A DNA stretch of 64,000 nt from Casuarius casuarius (Eukaryota > Chordata > Aves > Casuariiformes > Casuariidae), in NCBI GenBank assembly GCA_003342895.1, contig PTFA01000042.1, positions 2,083,471 through 2,147,470 of the forward strand. The letters run 5' to 3'. Under the pieces are notes generated by a model. It had not been told where the DNA came from. It ran no database searches and saw only the letters and a program-made list of their open reading frames with translations. The translations under genes were made by a program, and so were the position numbers. Shown piece after piece: positions 36,262-49,000 of this stretch. Within the stretch, counting starts at the first letter, position 1. Each line of letters opens with the position of its first letter.

Positions 36262-39200
36262 TTTTGTGATTCTCAGCAGGACTTCAGGTAGTTTATTTTC
36301 TGATAGTGTGTGGAGGCTTTTGGGCTTGGAATCTATGCTGAATCTATTACTTCTTTGACCTCCTGGCTGGTAAATGGTGTGAAAATTACTGCAATACAGC
36401 ATTCATAGCGTGGGTCACAGCTTAATAGAATCTGCTTCTTAGAGACAGCTCTTGTCCTAGTGACCATTGTATGAACCATCTCCCTGTTGCTCAATGGTGT
36501 AGGATCCCCTCAACTGTGTGGACTGTTTACCTGGAAACAACAAATCAGAAAATATATTGATATTTTATCTTCCAAAGTAGTGTAGAGTGTCTCGTTTTGT
36601 TCCCTTGCAAAACTCTGCCAATGTTACCCAGTCTGTTTCTCTTATCTTGACTTGAGGGCCATCCATATGCACCAGCCAGCTATTTGCATTTTCCACTGGG
36701 ATGAGTTCTTGGTGTGCCTAGCTACTATTTTTTCCCAGCCCTTTGCTGTTTCTTTAATTAATTTCATTTTAAATGCAATTCAAGTCTTTACTTGCAGCAT
36801 GTAAATAAAACTGAATGATTGACAGAAACAATATGGCAGTGCAATATGCACAACAAAGCTACCACTGGACTTAGCCAGGTTATTGTAGTGTCTTCTGTGA
36901 ATAGTAAGGAATTAAATGGGAAAATACATATTCATAGGTCAGTTGTGGGTCAGTTGTTTCCATATGAGTTCTGTAGTGCTTCAGCATCATCTGTCTCAGA
37001 AAGCCGTTACCGCATTAAAGGCACGTAACACATTTAGGAATATCCAGGAGACTTTTCTGAGAATGAGAGGTTTACTGCCGATTGATCTGTGAGCTGAGAT
37101 TTTTCAAAGCCTGCCATCAGGGATTGTGTGGCCTGCAGCTATCATTGGAATGAACGGGAGTTTTACTTTCCCAGGCAGCTTTGAAGACCTTAGATCATAC
37201 ATCTCATTGACTTGTTCCTTCTCAGCAAGTAATATTCACTGAGGAGGTGGTGCATGTGTATTGAAGGTATATTAAAACAAATTTAGGTCTTTCTCTTAAA
37301 TGTATTTCTTTTGGCAGAAAACACCTTCGTTTTTTAGAGTATCTAATATTGACAGCTCTTGAATTTAAGTAATTATGAAAATTGTATGTTTCAGGAACTG
37401 TGTGGATGCATATGAAGAATAAAACTTTTAAACCATTGGTTTACTGATATTTTAAACCGAAGTTGAAGTAGCTACTAATTTACATTTATGATATTAATAA
37501 CCATAAAACATTAATATTTCCTTTTAAAGAATTTAGGATCATGGCTCAAGTAAATTCTGTAACATCTCACAAAATTGTAACAAATACTGTTCATCCTATG
37601 GATGAATAAAATGAGACACAAGGACACGTTGGTTCCAATGTGGGTTGGGTATGTAAATTTACTTGAGGTACTGAGCATGAGTGACTTGCCCATGACCACT
37701 GTGTCACTTAAAGTTGGGAATCCTTATTTACATTTTTTATCTTCTAATAGGCAATAATATTTGCTCTGAGTATTTGTTTTTCTAGCTACTTGTTTATCAT
37801 TTTTAATGAGTTTTTAAATTATTCTTAATACAGTGGTGCATTTTTTTTCTTTTACACTGTATCACATGTATCAGTAGGTGCTTATTTTTGGAACAAGCAA
37901 AGGTGAACTGATTTAAATAAGGTGTGTATTAGTATTTGAATTCAAGGAATGTTAAACTGTAGATTTGTTTGCTATTTACAGTGATAAAAAATCCCTGAAA
38001 GCAGCAGCCCTCAAATAAAGTGTCCAGACAAGGGCTGGATGAAATTACAGTGCCACTGCTGCCTATTTGGTCAGCATTAAACTGGAGAATGTTGCAGCTG
38101 CTTGTAAAATGATGGATCCCAGTAGTACAATCTGTGGGTCAGGTTGGGCTTTGTGGCTTACCTGAGTTGTTTTTAGCTTTGCCATGCTCTGACTTAATCT
38201 CGTGCTTGCGACACTTGATGCTTCAAGGCGTCAGGCAAAGGAGCTGCTTTGGAGGAGGTGGTTGGTTTGTAGGATATTTTTACTTTAGGGGAGCTGGTGC
38301 AAGGAAGTCTACAGATCAGACCTTTAAAAAATAAGGTTCAGACACTGCTTCGGGAAGGTGGCTCAAAGTTTTTACGGACCGGGGATCTAGTACGCTGGAG
38401 GAAGGAGCTATAGCTGGCTCTTTGGGGAGAAGAAGGTGTCCAGATTTTACTGGGTTTTGAATATTGCCTTCTACCTGATATCTTGCTATCCCCTGGAGAT
38501 TTGTTTTTAGTGGGTGGTTTTCTTGTTTGTTTTCCTTTTTAAATGTTGCTGCCATTCTTACTTTGGTTATCTCTCTGTTGTATGTCAGCCTGGTCACTGC
38601 TCAGATTTACTTATTCTGTAGTTCAGTAGAGCCTTGTGGCCTCTACCTTCTACTTTGCTCTGTGTATGTGTTTGCTTTCCCCCCACTTAATCCACCTGTA
38701 ATTTAGTAATTTTTAGACCTTTCTCCCTGCGTTTGACCATTACATTTACTTGATTTGTGAGTTCTCCAGTTAAACTGCGTGATTCTGATTATTCATAACA
38801 ATTTTCATGTTTCTTTTGCCAGTTTTTCGCTGCCTTGTTGTTTTGTTCCCTTTCAAATTTGATTTTGAAAAGATGGCAATTTTCTTTTGTTGTTTGCTTG
38901 CTTGTCTCTTAATCTTTTTGTTTTGCTGTTCATTCCAGTTATCTCATCAACCCCCTTGTTCTCTGAAATAGCAAACTCGGGTCTTACTTTTGTTCTCACT
39001 GAATTGTGTTTTAGGAGCTTATCTTAACGTGTGCATGGGGAATTTTCTGCTGGAGGTGTGCAGGGACTCTAGTGATGGCCAGATAGACTAAAAAGCACAG
39101 AAGATATATAGCGTCTAATAGAACCGAGAGTCAGAAAATCTGGGTAGCAATTTTAGTTGCGCCATGGACTTGTTTGTGTGGCAGGGGGAAAATTGCAAAG

Positions 39201-42200
39201 CAAGGTCCTTTCCCAAAGATGCAGTGTGATCAGCTCAACTTGGCTTTCAGGCTTTGCAGCTCTGCAATGACTTCCCAGCAGTGGGGAGCAGTTCATCAGG
39301 CTTTGGTACCTTAGCTTCCCCTCTATTGCGGCGGGTGGGCTGAATGCCTCCCTCGGAGGTTGTTCTGTCTGTTCCTCAGATCGCTCACACTTCAAGGTCT
39401 GAGGCAGTTTGTCCCCCTGCAGGACCATCATGTTTTGCCTTTATTATATGGTGGAGTAACATAAAATCACTTCGTCTAAACAAGTGCTCAGGAAGGAGAG
39501 GGCATCATTTGCTCTGTTTAATTTCTCGGTGCCTCAGTGTCCCAGTATAGCAAGTACAGACAGTTATTAAGAGGAGTGTTTCAGTTGCTGAGTGTAATGT
39601 TAAAAGATTTGAATATTTTGGAAACATATCTATGTAAATTATTGTACATGTTCAGACTGTTCATCTTTAAGTATCTGAGGTTAGGAACTATACTTACACA
39701 ATTTATTTTTAAACAAGCAGCTTGTTGCGGAGTAGTATTCCATGTGGACAAGAGATGTTAAGTAGTCATTCCAATAACCTGTGCTGTCTGGATATCACTT
39801 TATTTATTTTAAGAGTAAAATAATAGTTGCCCGTCAGAATTTTTCTCAGGAGCTTTTACAAGTTTTAACAACCCTTCTTCCCCTGCCCCCAAGTAGAATA
39901 CAAACTATCCTACAGGTAAAGGACTTCATCCTTCAGATAATGTACCAAAATGCTTAGCTTCACTCAGGTAGACTGTTTTGATTATTTTCATGGCTATTGA
40001 ATGATTAAGGCCAAATAGGAAGAAAGAAAAGCAGGTGAAAGAGCTTGCAGACTTTCCCTTCTCAGTACCACCAAACTAAACTTATAGTTAATGCACAACC
40101 TGTCTTGTTTGTTCTTCTCAGATTTTAGAGCACCTGGAATTGCATCAGCAAAAAGGAGTTCTGTTTCCATAATGTAGTGGGATGAAAACCAAATTGGTTT
40201 GAATATTTGAGTATTAGGCACATGTGCAGTATTTTCTGCTAAATTGATTATCTTCTTCCACTAGATGGGGCTTTCTTCACTGATGAATTGAACCATTACT
40301 TTTCCTTCAAGTGCTTTTGTTCACATGCATATGCTATTGTAAGTGTGCATGTGCCTCAGGTAAGAGAGTCGTGAAGTGATGTTTCTTCACCTTATCTGTG
40401 GGAATGCAATTTGCACAATTTTGGATCATTTCAGAGGAAATGGCACAGTGCAGTAGCATGTGATGTTAAGGCACCAGTATCATTGTCTCATGCACAAAAT
40501 TCTGTAGCATCCTTGTGCAAGCACATTGATTAAATGCAGTGATTGCTCTTAAATAATGATCTTGGTGGGATGAGAATTTTGTATTTTTTAAGCTGTGTAT
40601 TCTACAGAAGCAGAAATGTGACCTACACAGAATTAATACTTCCTGTGTAACTACAGCCCAGCTTATAACAGTTTAGCAAACTTTTCAAATGCTACCCCAG
40701 TGAGAACTGACCAAAACCAAGTATCTATCGACTTTTCAAACACACAGAATAGGTCAGACTGATTTCTCTTCTGCAGTTTAACAGTAAGTTTTTTATTTTG
40801 TTTTTCTGCAACGCTGCAAAATGTCTTTCCATTATTTAATTAGCTTAATAACAGGCGTCCATGTCTAGGATTTGGCAAATGAAATTTCTGAAAACTCTGG
40901 ATAGCAAGAAATAATCTTCCCCAGAGTACTTGCTCATTATGGATTATTTGCATCAGTTCTGTGGCACAGCCTAGTTACTGGCTACAGCTTTTGGGTTTGT
41001 TCTGGTACTTGCCAGTTGCTGTCCTGGTAATTTTCAAGGGACTTAATCTATTCCATATATATTTTTTGAAAGCTAAAAGTAAAATGTTAACTAGTCCTTC
41101 CAGCTACAAATCAGAAATCCTTCTGAGCGTAAACTTGGCTGCTTGCCCCACTAAGGAAGAGTAGCTACCACAGGAGCTGAGAAGAAAAGCGTACTGCCTC
41201 TCTTCAGAGTAAATGCAGTGGACCCAAAGACGAGATTATCATTCAGGTAGCAAAATGATTTCATTAACATAGAATTACTTTAATGAGAATGAATGTCCAG
41301 CCACTTTCACAGGAATACCAATGCCTTTTTTTCCTCCAGACTGTTTCTGTTTCATTCTTAGGTGCTCTACCTGTTCCTCAGAACATTTTCTTTCCTTTAT
41401 ATTTCCACTTCCTCACTGGCGAAGCTTACTTAGACTTACTGCCAGTATGTACAGGAGAGATTTAAAAGCAAGATAGATAACTGAGTTCAGGCTTATCATG
41501 GTGAAGCATACACACATTTTCTGGGCACAGCTGTGGGATCACACAGCCTCCTCTAAGTCCTCCGTATGTGTGCTTTTCCCTTGTCTCCCCAGGCACACTG
41601 CACGTAGCCTTAGAGTCATATTCCAGGAGGATTTAAAAGCGAGTTTTGATCCAGGTGCTTTTCAGGATTCTTTGAAGTCAGAGAATTTGTGAAGTCAGAG
41701 AATTTGAAAGCAAACTATTTGAGTGTCCTTAGTTCAAACTAGTGTCCAAAGTTCAAACAATTTCTGGCTTGGATACGTTGAAAAGAATGAAAGAAATTTA
41801 GCATTTTTATCTCATATGCAAAGGCAAGTCCTCCTTTTTTGCAGTCATATGATTCTGCTTATTTTTCCGTTAATGCAGTGTTTTAATATGATGTTTCAGT
41901 AGATAGAGAGTCTGTTGTCCTGCATTTAAATCATCCTTCTATTTACGGTAGAGCAGAATGACAAAAATAAAACTGTGGTCTCACAGCGAATCAGTGGAAT
42001 TTTCCTGCATTTCTCCCCTGATGACTCGGCTGACTCCTAGAGAGCCTAAACTCTTTCTGATTTGTGCTTGCAAGAAAGAAGTGGTTTCCCTCCTGCGTTG
42101 CTGTATTTTCACCATATTTAAGTCTCACTGGGGTTTGGTTTTGTTTACTAGACAAACAGTCTGTGTATCAGGTCATAGTTCTTTGGCTTAAATTAAGGTC

Positions 42201-44909
42201 GCCACGGGCCTTATTGAGAGGTGGGTTTAAAAAAAACAGCTACCTCATGACAGCTGATTTAAATACCTGTATTCTGGGGGAAAATATTCTAGATCTCCTC
42301 CAAGATTGCAATTTCACTTTTGGCGGTTTCTTTTGCAGCCATTAGTTTCTTCTCTCTTTCTTTAATGAGGGAATAGTATTTTTTATGCTGGCCCTCTTTC
42401 CCTTCTCTCTTTTTTTGGCAGAGCAAGGCAATTATTGCTTGTTATGTTGAAGAATGCTGGCTGTTTTTTAAAAAAAATTGCGTTGTCCCCAATTACTGCA
42501 GTTTTGTATCCTCAGATAAAATACCTATTCTGCGAGGAGTCATAAAGATATGCTGTAACAGCTCATCCTCCCATCCCCCACTTCTCCTTCGGTTATCAAC
42601 AGTGCGTCAGTGGAAATTTCCACCATTTGCTAATGTGAGAGAAAGCACAAAGTTGCAAAGCAGCCTTTTGAGGAAAAAAACTGTCGCCGTTTTAGGAACA
42701 CAATGAAAAACAGCCTACAACTTGCGAGCAGAAATGAAATTAAATTCTAGAGAAGTGGGACTAAAATGGTACAGCAAAGGCCACAGTTTGTGAGGACATT
42801 CATTTGATATTGCAGATAGATCCCTAAGGGAAGGGGGCATGTAAGTGTTGTTGTATTATCAATTACAATTTCTACCCCCCTCAGCCCCGTTTTATTAGTT
42901 GCAACTGTTAGAGGATTTGGAAGGGTTCTTCCAAAAGAGAAGATTTAAGCGGCATCTGCTAAATTTACCAATAGCTTTTAATGGCTTTAACAGAAAATGC
43001 AGCTTTTCCTTTTTACAGGGTGTGCATCCTTGAGAAGTTGCTACACAGTACTTCTAATACATTGTCCAAGCTTAAAAATTGTTTTTCTCCCGAAAGTTGT
43101 AACTGGGTGACTTCTCTTATTTTCTGGAGACCAGAAAACAGTAGGCAGCTCAGTTTCTCACCTACATTAAGCCCAGTCATGTTCCCTGTTGAAGCCTTTG
43201 AGGATTCGCACGGAGGACTAAGCAGACCACAGTGCCTCCAAACCTTTCCTAAGGCAAGTTATTCCCGTAACTCTCAATAGTCTTATTGCAGTCAGAGGAG
43301 CAGCACCTTAGCTGACGTGAGCTGGCACTGGTCCCTTGGCTTCGGTGACGCTCTGCCACAGCCCGCACCAGCTGGGCATCTGTGCTGGAGGACTGGTTGC
43401 TTCACTACAGGCTGCAGGGAGATTTTTTGCTGTCAGGCCTTTCACATATGAGAATTCAGTGCTTCAATCTGGTCCTTCTGAAAAAGACTTCAGAGCTGAA
43501 TTGTGGCTATTAATGTAGGTGCCTGCACAAGAATTTCAGAATCAGGATGTCTGGCTACGGAAAAGCTTCTTTGCAGTGTTTTCCATGTGTGAGTCCCACC
43601 CCTGTGCAGCAATCCAGTACACGCTACTTGAGTCATTTCTGACCTGATGGCTCTCCTCTGTGTGTAATACTTCTGATGTTACTTAGCGTAACTCACTTAG
43701 TTGGATGAGAATTAACTCTGTACGTGGTGAGCAGCATGAAAAACATGTGTTTTTGTTGTTGATGACCCCATCTCCTGTATTTCCTCTTCTGACCCCTATT
43801 CAGCTTCTGGTCTTGGGAACTTACCGTCCAAGATTACCATTAGGAACTGGACTGTAAGGTGTGATGTTCACGGTATATTTGACTTTAATAAGAACCTGTA
43901 CCTCTTGTAGAACAATATTCTGTGCTTAGGTAGAGTTTTGAAATCAAACTGGGATGCTTGATCCTGTTTGGGTACAAGTGATTTAGGAGTGGGTTTCTTT
44001 GCAAATGTAATGTGACTTCGTTTAAGGGATGTCACTTTCATGTTACACTGACACTTCTATTAAGCATGAGGAGTTGAGATTAAAAAGAAATGGCTGAAGT
44101 ACTGCTGGTCTAGGAAACAAGGTGAGTGGCTAGTTCACTTTAATAGGATTTCTGAGAAACAAGTTACAGTGTCTTTGTACTATACTGTGGTTAGTGACGT
44201 GCCAAATGCAGATTAACTGATCAGAAAGTTTTCTTGATTGCAATTGGATTGAAAATGCTAGTTCATTCACAGAATTTCAAGGGAGGAATGATAGACAATG
44301 GCATGGCTTACTTATTTTCTATGTGACTATAATGGCTGGCAGTCAGCCACCCAGAACTTGCAGGAACAGCTAGACATAATGTTGCAAATGAATTGAAGGT
44401 GTATATCATATTAAGATAAGGGATCTGAATTCACGTATCTGAGAGTAAGCCAGCGTGTAGTGTATAGTCATGGTCACCATTCTGAAACGGGGCGGTTCTA
44501 TTGAACTCATGAACTACAGTAGGCCTTATCGCTTGCTCACGTGTGCTAGAGTTTTGAAAGTCTCTTGTAAAATGAAAATCGAGCTCATGAACAAGGTGCA
44601 GTTCTTCAACAAAGGAATTTATTGCAGAAGTAACCTCAGTGACCTCATATTAATGGGGAGCAACGCTCTATTTGCTGTATGTAGGCTTTTCTCTTTATAG
44701 TTGTCAAAGATAAGTAGGTCGTAGACACTAAGTGCTTACCTGGAGCTGTGCATGTGTGGAAGTAAGACCTTTTCACTCCTGCCAAGGTCATCAAGACAGT
44801 ATGCTCTTCAGGTGCCAACTGCACAAGCTGGCATTTCCTGCATGCAGCTTCAGCTCCTGCCCACAGTTTGAAAATTTAAGCCATGTTCACACTGGAGATG
44901 TGCCTAATT

Positions 44910-44931
44910 TGTGTGTGTGTGTGTGTGTGTT
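44910..44931. repeat. (TG)n microsatellite
   Basis: About ten TG units, roughly 500 bases before the last MRPS6 exon. Confidence 0.95.
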
Positions 44932-45436
44932 TGAATATCCATTCAGCTGTGGAGCAGAATTTCAAAGGAAGAAATGTTCCCGTATAAACATAAGCTTGAG
45001 ATGTTTCACACTGACACCTGTTCCTGGCTCCATCCTCCAAATATGGCATGGCAAAGTTCCCCGCCCCCAAAAGATGCAGTAAATTCAAAGGAGAACGCAT
45101 GTTGTAACTGAAATGAATGTGCCACCTTACTTTTTAAACTGTTCAAATCAAGGTGTGTAGATGAAAGGAGTAGGTAAAAGGAGGGTAAGCTGTCTTTCAC
45201 CTCTGTGTAAGCAATGCTGTACAACAAAGAAAAGTGCAGGCTGAGCATGCTTCAACTGAACTACTCATATTTGAAGTCAAAATAATACTGAGCTTTTCTT
45301 CAAAACCAGTTTGGATACTAAAATTTAAGAAATAATTAGAAAGTTTCATTTAAGAAATCCCACAGAACAGTGATTTGAATTAAAGTTTTTGGAGTGAAGG
45401 TCTTTTGTTTTATTGTGTGTATGTTTCTCATTGCAG

Positions 45437-45617
45437 GTATTTTTTGGTAGACTTTGAGGGCCCACCTTCAATTGTATCGACCATGATGGATCATTTAGGA
45501 CGTGATATTGATGTAATTAGACGTACTTTTTTAAAGCATCCAGTGTCAAAGACAGAAGAATGCAGTGGCATAATCCCAGTCACCTATGAAGATAAACTAA
45601 TTGCCAAGAAGAAATGA
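45437..45617 (+). CDS. MRPS6: mitochondrial ribosomal protein bS6m, last coding exon
   Basis: The exon opens with the G that completes the split glycine codon and then encodes 59 residues starting YFLVDFEGPP. It contains HLGRDIDVIRRTFLKHP, the most conserved part of vertebrate MRPS6, and ends LIAKKK before TGA. With exon 2 this gives 106 residues; adding about 15 from the missing first exon gives about 121, against 125 in human. The shorter end lies in the basic carboxy tail, which varies between species. The acceptor is a clear TTGCAG. The frame is intact, so the gene appears functional. Confidence 0.96.
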
Positions 45618-46085
45618 ATATTCCAAATAACATGTTCAAAACTTAAAAAAAAATTTTTAGCCTTGCTTTGGGATACAATTGTGATAACTAATGTTCATGA
45701 AAAATAATCAGTTCTACCATATGATGTGTGTGGTATAGTGCGTTATCTTAAGTTATTGTAACATTTGGGTTTTCTTCTCTTGTTTAAAATAATTTGAATA
45801 GACTTTATCTGCATGCTTATCTTGATACTTGATGACTCTGGAAATTGATTTTCTTTTTTCTTAAAGCATTACATTGATAATGAAGATTTATCCATCATCA
45901 GAAGGCTAAAAATAGCCTTCTTTCTCAAAGAAAGCTTACTTCAGAATATGTATATTTACAAAAGAGATTAAAAAGTCTGTAGTGTAAATATAGCAGTATA
46001 ATGTGATTTGTTTGAGGGTTTTTTGCCTTTTTAAAAAAAGATAATAAAAGTGTGATTAAAAATAAAACTTGACTCATTTTTAAGA
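45618..46085 (+). other. MRPS6: MRPS6 3' UTR
   Basis: AT-rich tail after the MRPS6 stop codon, with AATAAA signals at 46043 and 46061. Cleavage would then fall near 46.08-46.09 kb. The end is predicted only from the signals. Confidence 0.6.
46061..46066 (+). promoter_or_regulatory. MRPS6 poly(A) signal AATAAA
   Basis: One of two canonical hexamers 18 bases apart (the other at 46043), about 445 bases after the stop codon. These are the first such signals after the MRPS6 stop. Confidence 0.6.
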
Positions 46086-49000
46086 CCAGAAAAGGTACAA
46101 GAAAAAAAAACCTTACACTGCAAAAAGACATGTCAAACTTATTTCTTTAAGGTAATCACAGAACTCTGGTGAAAGTACAGGTAAAAAATTACTCTCTATA
46201 GAAAAGCCTAGAAATTTCCAGGTGGCAGGTTAGAGAATAACCACACTTCTGTGTGAACAGAAGAAGAAAAGATACTTTTTTTTACCATGAGCTAGACCCA
46301 GATGGACATTTTTGACTGAGGAAAATGTCAGGAAAAAGGTCTTGCAGGTATTTTGTATGTCTTTTGCTCTTGTAACAACAGAAGAAACAGGGGTGGATGA
46401 ATGATATTAATGTTGTATGACCTCCTGCAGGTCGGACATAAATTCAAAAGTGTTGAGAGGATCCCTATATTTCCCCCGTGTTACTGAAGGAATGCCCCTG
46501 CCATCTCTCCTACCAAAGGAGAGCATGTGTGTGTAGTAGTTTTTGTAGAAAAATAGGTTGACATTGATACGTTGTTATACAAAGAGGATGTTTTTTACCT
46601 GAATGAGCTTCATCTGGAAATCTCCTTCTCTGGCATTATGGGTTGCCAAAGGGAGGACAAGTCTAGAAACCAATGTCAGATTCCCAAAGAACTTTGACAG
46701 GCCTCACTGGCGTGACTGCTCTCTAGCACGCTGTTTGATGATGAGTTTGTCTGCTGTCTTTCTTGGAGGTAGGTGGGTCTTTTTTTTCAGGAGTGCTGCC
46801 TTTTTTCCTTAGATACAGAAATTTGGGGCAAAACAAAACTAGCTTTTCCTGAGTTTCTTCTTTTCCTAAAGGAAATCGTGAATTACATAGAAAAGTGAAA
46901 GAGGAAATTTTCTTTCTCCATATCTTTATTCAGCAGACGTGAATGTGTGTGAATGTGTGTTTAAGTTTTTCTGTTTTTAAATCTGTTTCTCTTTTAAGAG
47001 CAGGACTGTCACATTTTGTCCTTTCTTTTCTGGAAAAGCAGGTGGAAGGCTAGAGAGAATGCACTATGTGTTTACTGCAGCCCCATCTACTTCAGGTGCT
47101 TTCTGTAGTTACTGCCAATTATCTTCATTTGGTTGGTGTGTGCAGTAGTGCCAGCTCCAGGCAGAGCTTTTCTTGCCCAGGATTTTTGCTTGTAGGACAG
47201 GCCTTCCTTCCATGCAGGTATGAGCTCAGCCAGGAGGGAGCTGTAGGTTTTTAAGTCTATGTCATGGGGTTGGATCCTCGAGTGCCCTTTTTGATGGGCT
47301 GCTGAAAACTCAGATTTACAGTGCAGAAGGCACAAGCTTACAAATAGGGAAGGATGGGAATGTTTTAATGTGTTTTTACTCAAAAGTTTCTCAGAAGCTT
47401 TTCTTAAATAGAATGTGAACAAAAAGCCTATAGTTTAAAGTCTCACCAAAAATCCCATCCTCCTTCAGGGTTTCAGGCTCTTGTGATACCATGCTCCCGC
47501 AGTTTTTGTCACCCATGCGTTGACACAACAAAGACAAACCATTGATGTTCCTTATGTAAAACAAGGCAGATTCTTCTTTGTATCACCAAATGTGCAAGCT
47601 ACTCAAAGCTATTTAGCTTTTTTTTTTTTTTTAAACTTAGGAGACTAAAAATGGCGCAGATTTTGTTACTCTACTACTTTATTCTTAAAAAAAAACCTAT
47701 TATCATATGTTGCTTAAAACACTTTGCTTCTGGGTATGACTTTGGGCCCTGTATTTCATTTGAATAGAAGGGAGAATATATAAGCTTTGAACTTTAGAAA
47801 ATGAAGATGTCAGCAGAGGCTATAAACATAAATGTATGTTTATTCAGTTCCCTTTTCTAGAATATAGGGTAGTAATAAATCTTGCATTTAGTGTGTTCTA
47901 ATTTCTAGCTGAGACCTGCGTTCAGTAGGAAAAACCCTACGTGCTCATTAGAGATGGGCTTAATGTTAAATATATGACATTTGTTGTGAATTAGGATCTC
48001 AGGTCTGTCAGACTTTCATGNCTCTCTCTTCTGTGGGGGCCCTTTTTGATCTTGACAGAAGATCATGGATTTCAAGAGCAAGAAGACTTGGAGTCCTGAG
48101 TCCAGTTCATCCGAAGAGTGGTTCTGCTGTAGTGAATCTCTTGCAGCCTCACTTTTTGACCAAGAAACATAGCAGTGCCAGCTCTGAGAGAAAGCTGGCC
48201 CCAACAGGCCACAAAACAAGGCCTAAGGAGATAGTGCCAATCCTGTTTTCGTGTATCCTGAAGTACTGAACATACAAAGGGGGATGATTAAAAATCTTCT
48301 TTGCCTTTGGGATAGAAATACTGACCGCTGAAACCAATGGCCACAAGCAAAGAAACGTTTGGAGGACTTGTGCTTGGTTACGTAAGCGCTCATACTTTCT
48401 CAGCAGCAGGATTTATTTATAAAAGGTCTGCTGAATAGCTGGCTCACAACTGTATGTACTATTTTCTTCATAATTGATAGTTTCTAATATGAACATAATT
48501 TTTTTTTAATGGGGGTAGGGTGATAGGGGGGATAAGAGAGGAGTCTTGGGTTACAATTTGTTTAGCCCAGTCAGCCACCCAGACCAGTAGTTAGCTATTT
48601 CAGGAAACTAATATATAACAGTATGCACATTCTCTTTCAATAACTATAAACTTTGAAATGGGCATTGGATTATATCAGAAGATTTGAGCAATTCTGGTTT
48701 TGAGCAAACAGTCTGAATTCTGCTATGGAAGAAAGTTAGCTAGTAACTATGCCCTAAGTGGTCATAGATGCCCTCTACAGAGAAAGGGAAATTTTTGCTT
48801 TCAGATATGTTTGGGATCCAGTTTGCCTTTTTCATAGTTGACAGTTGATTTGTCAAATAGCTAAAATGTCAGACTCTGTTGGCATTCCTAAAACCCTAAA
48901 TAATTTGCATACCTGTACTTTAAGATACATTTAGAAGCTGATATTGAAGCTCTTCTACCCTCCCTTAGATTATATTCCCAAGCATGCAAGAGAAGTATTT

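Larger units (their letters stand above)
33586..45436 (+). other. MRPS6: MRPS6 intron 2
   Basis: This is an intron of 11,851 bases with a GTATGC donor and an acceptor reading CTCATTGCAG. No coding exon is recognised. The longest open frame, 35542-35982 on the plus strand, has no recognisable motif and ends in a K-rich stretch made by an A-rich tract. Low-complexity tracts are an A/C-rich run near 35.86 kb, T/C-rich runs at 36.22-36.26 kb, and a TG repeat at 44.91 kb. A stretch near 42.5-42.8 kb has clustered transcription-factor-like motifs and is discussed as a finding. Confidence 0.85.

Noticed and set aside
41670..41710. Tandem copy of TGAAGTCAGAGAATTT
   Set aside because: A two-copy local duplication, most simply a replication slip; no function is suggested.
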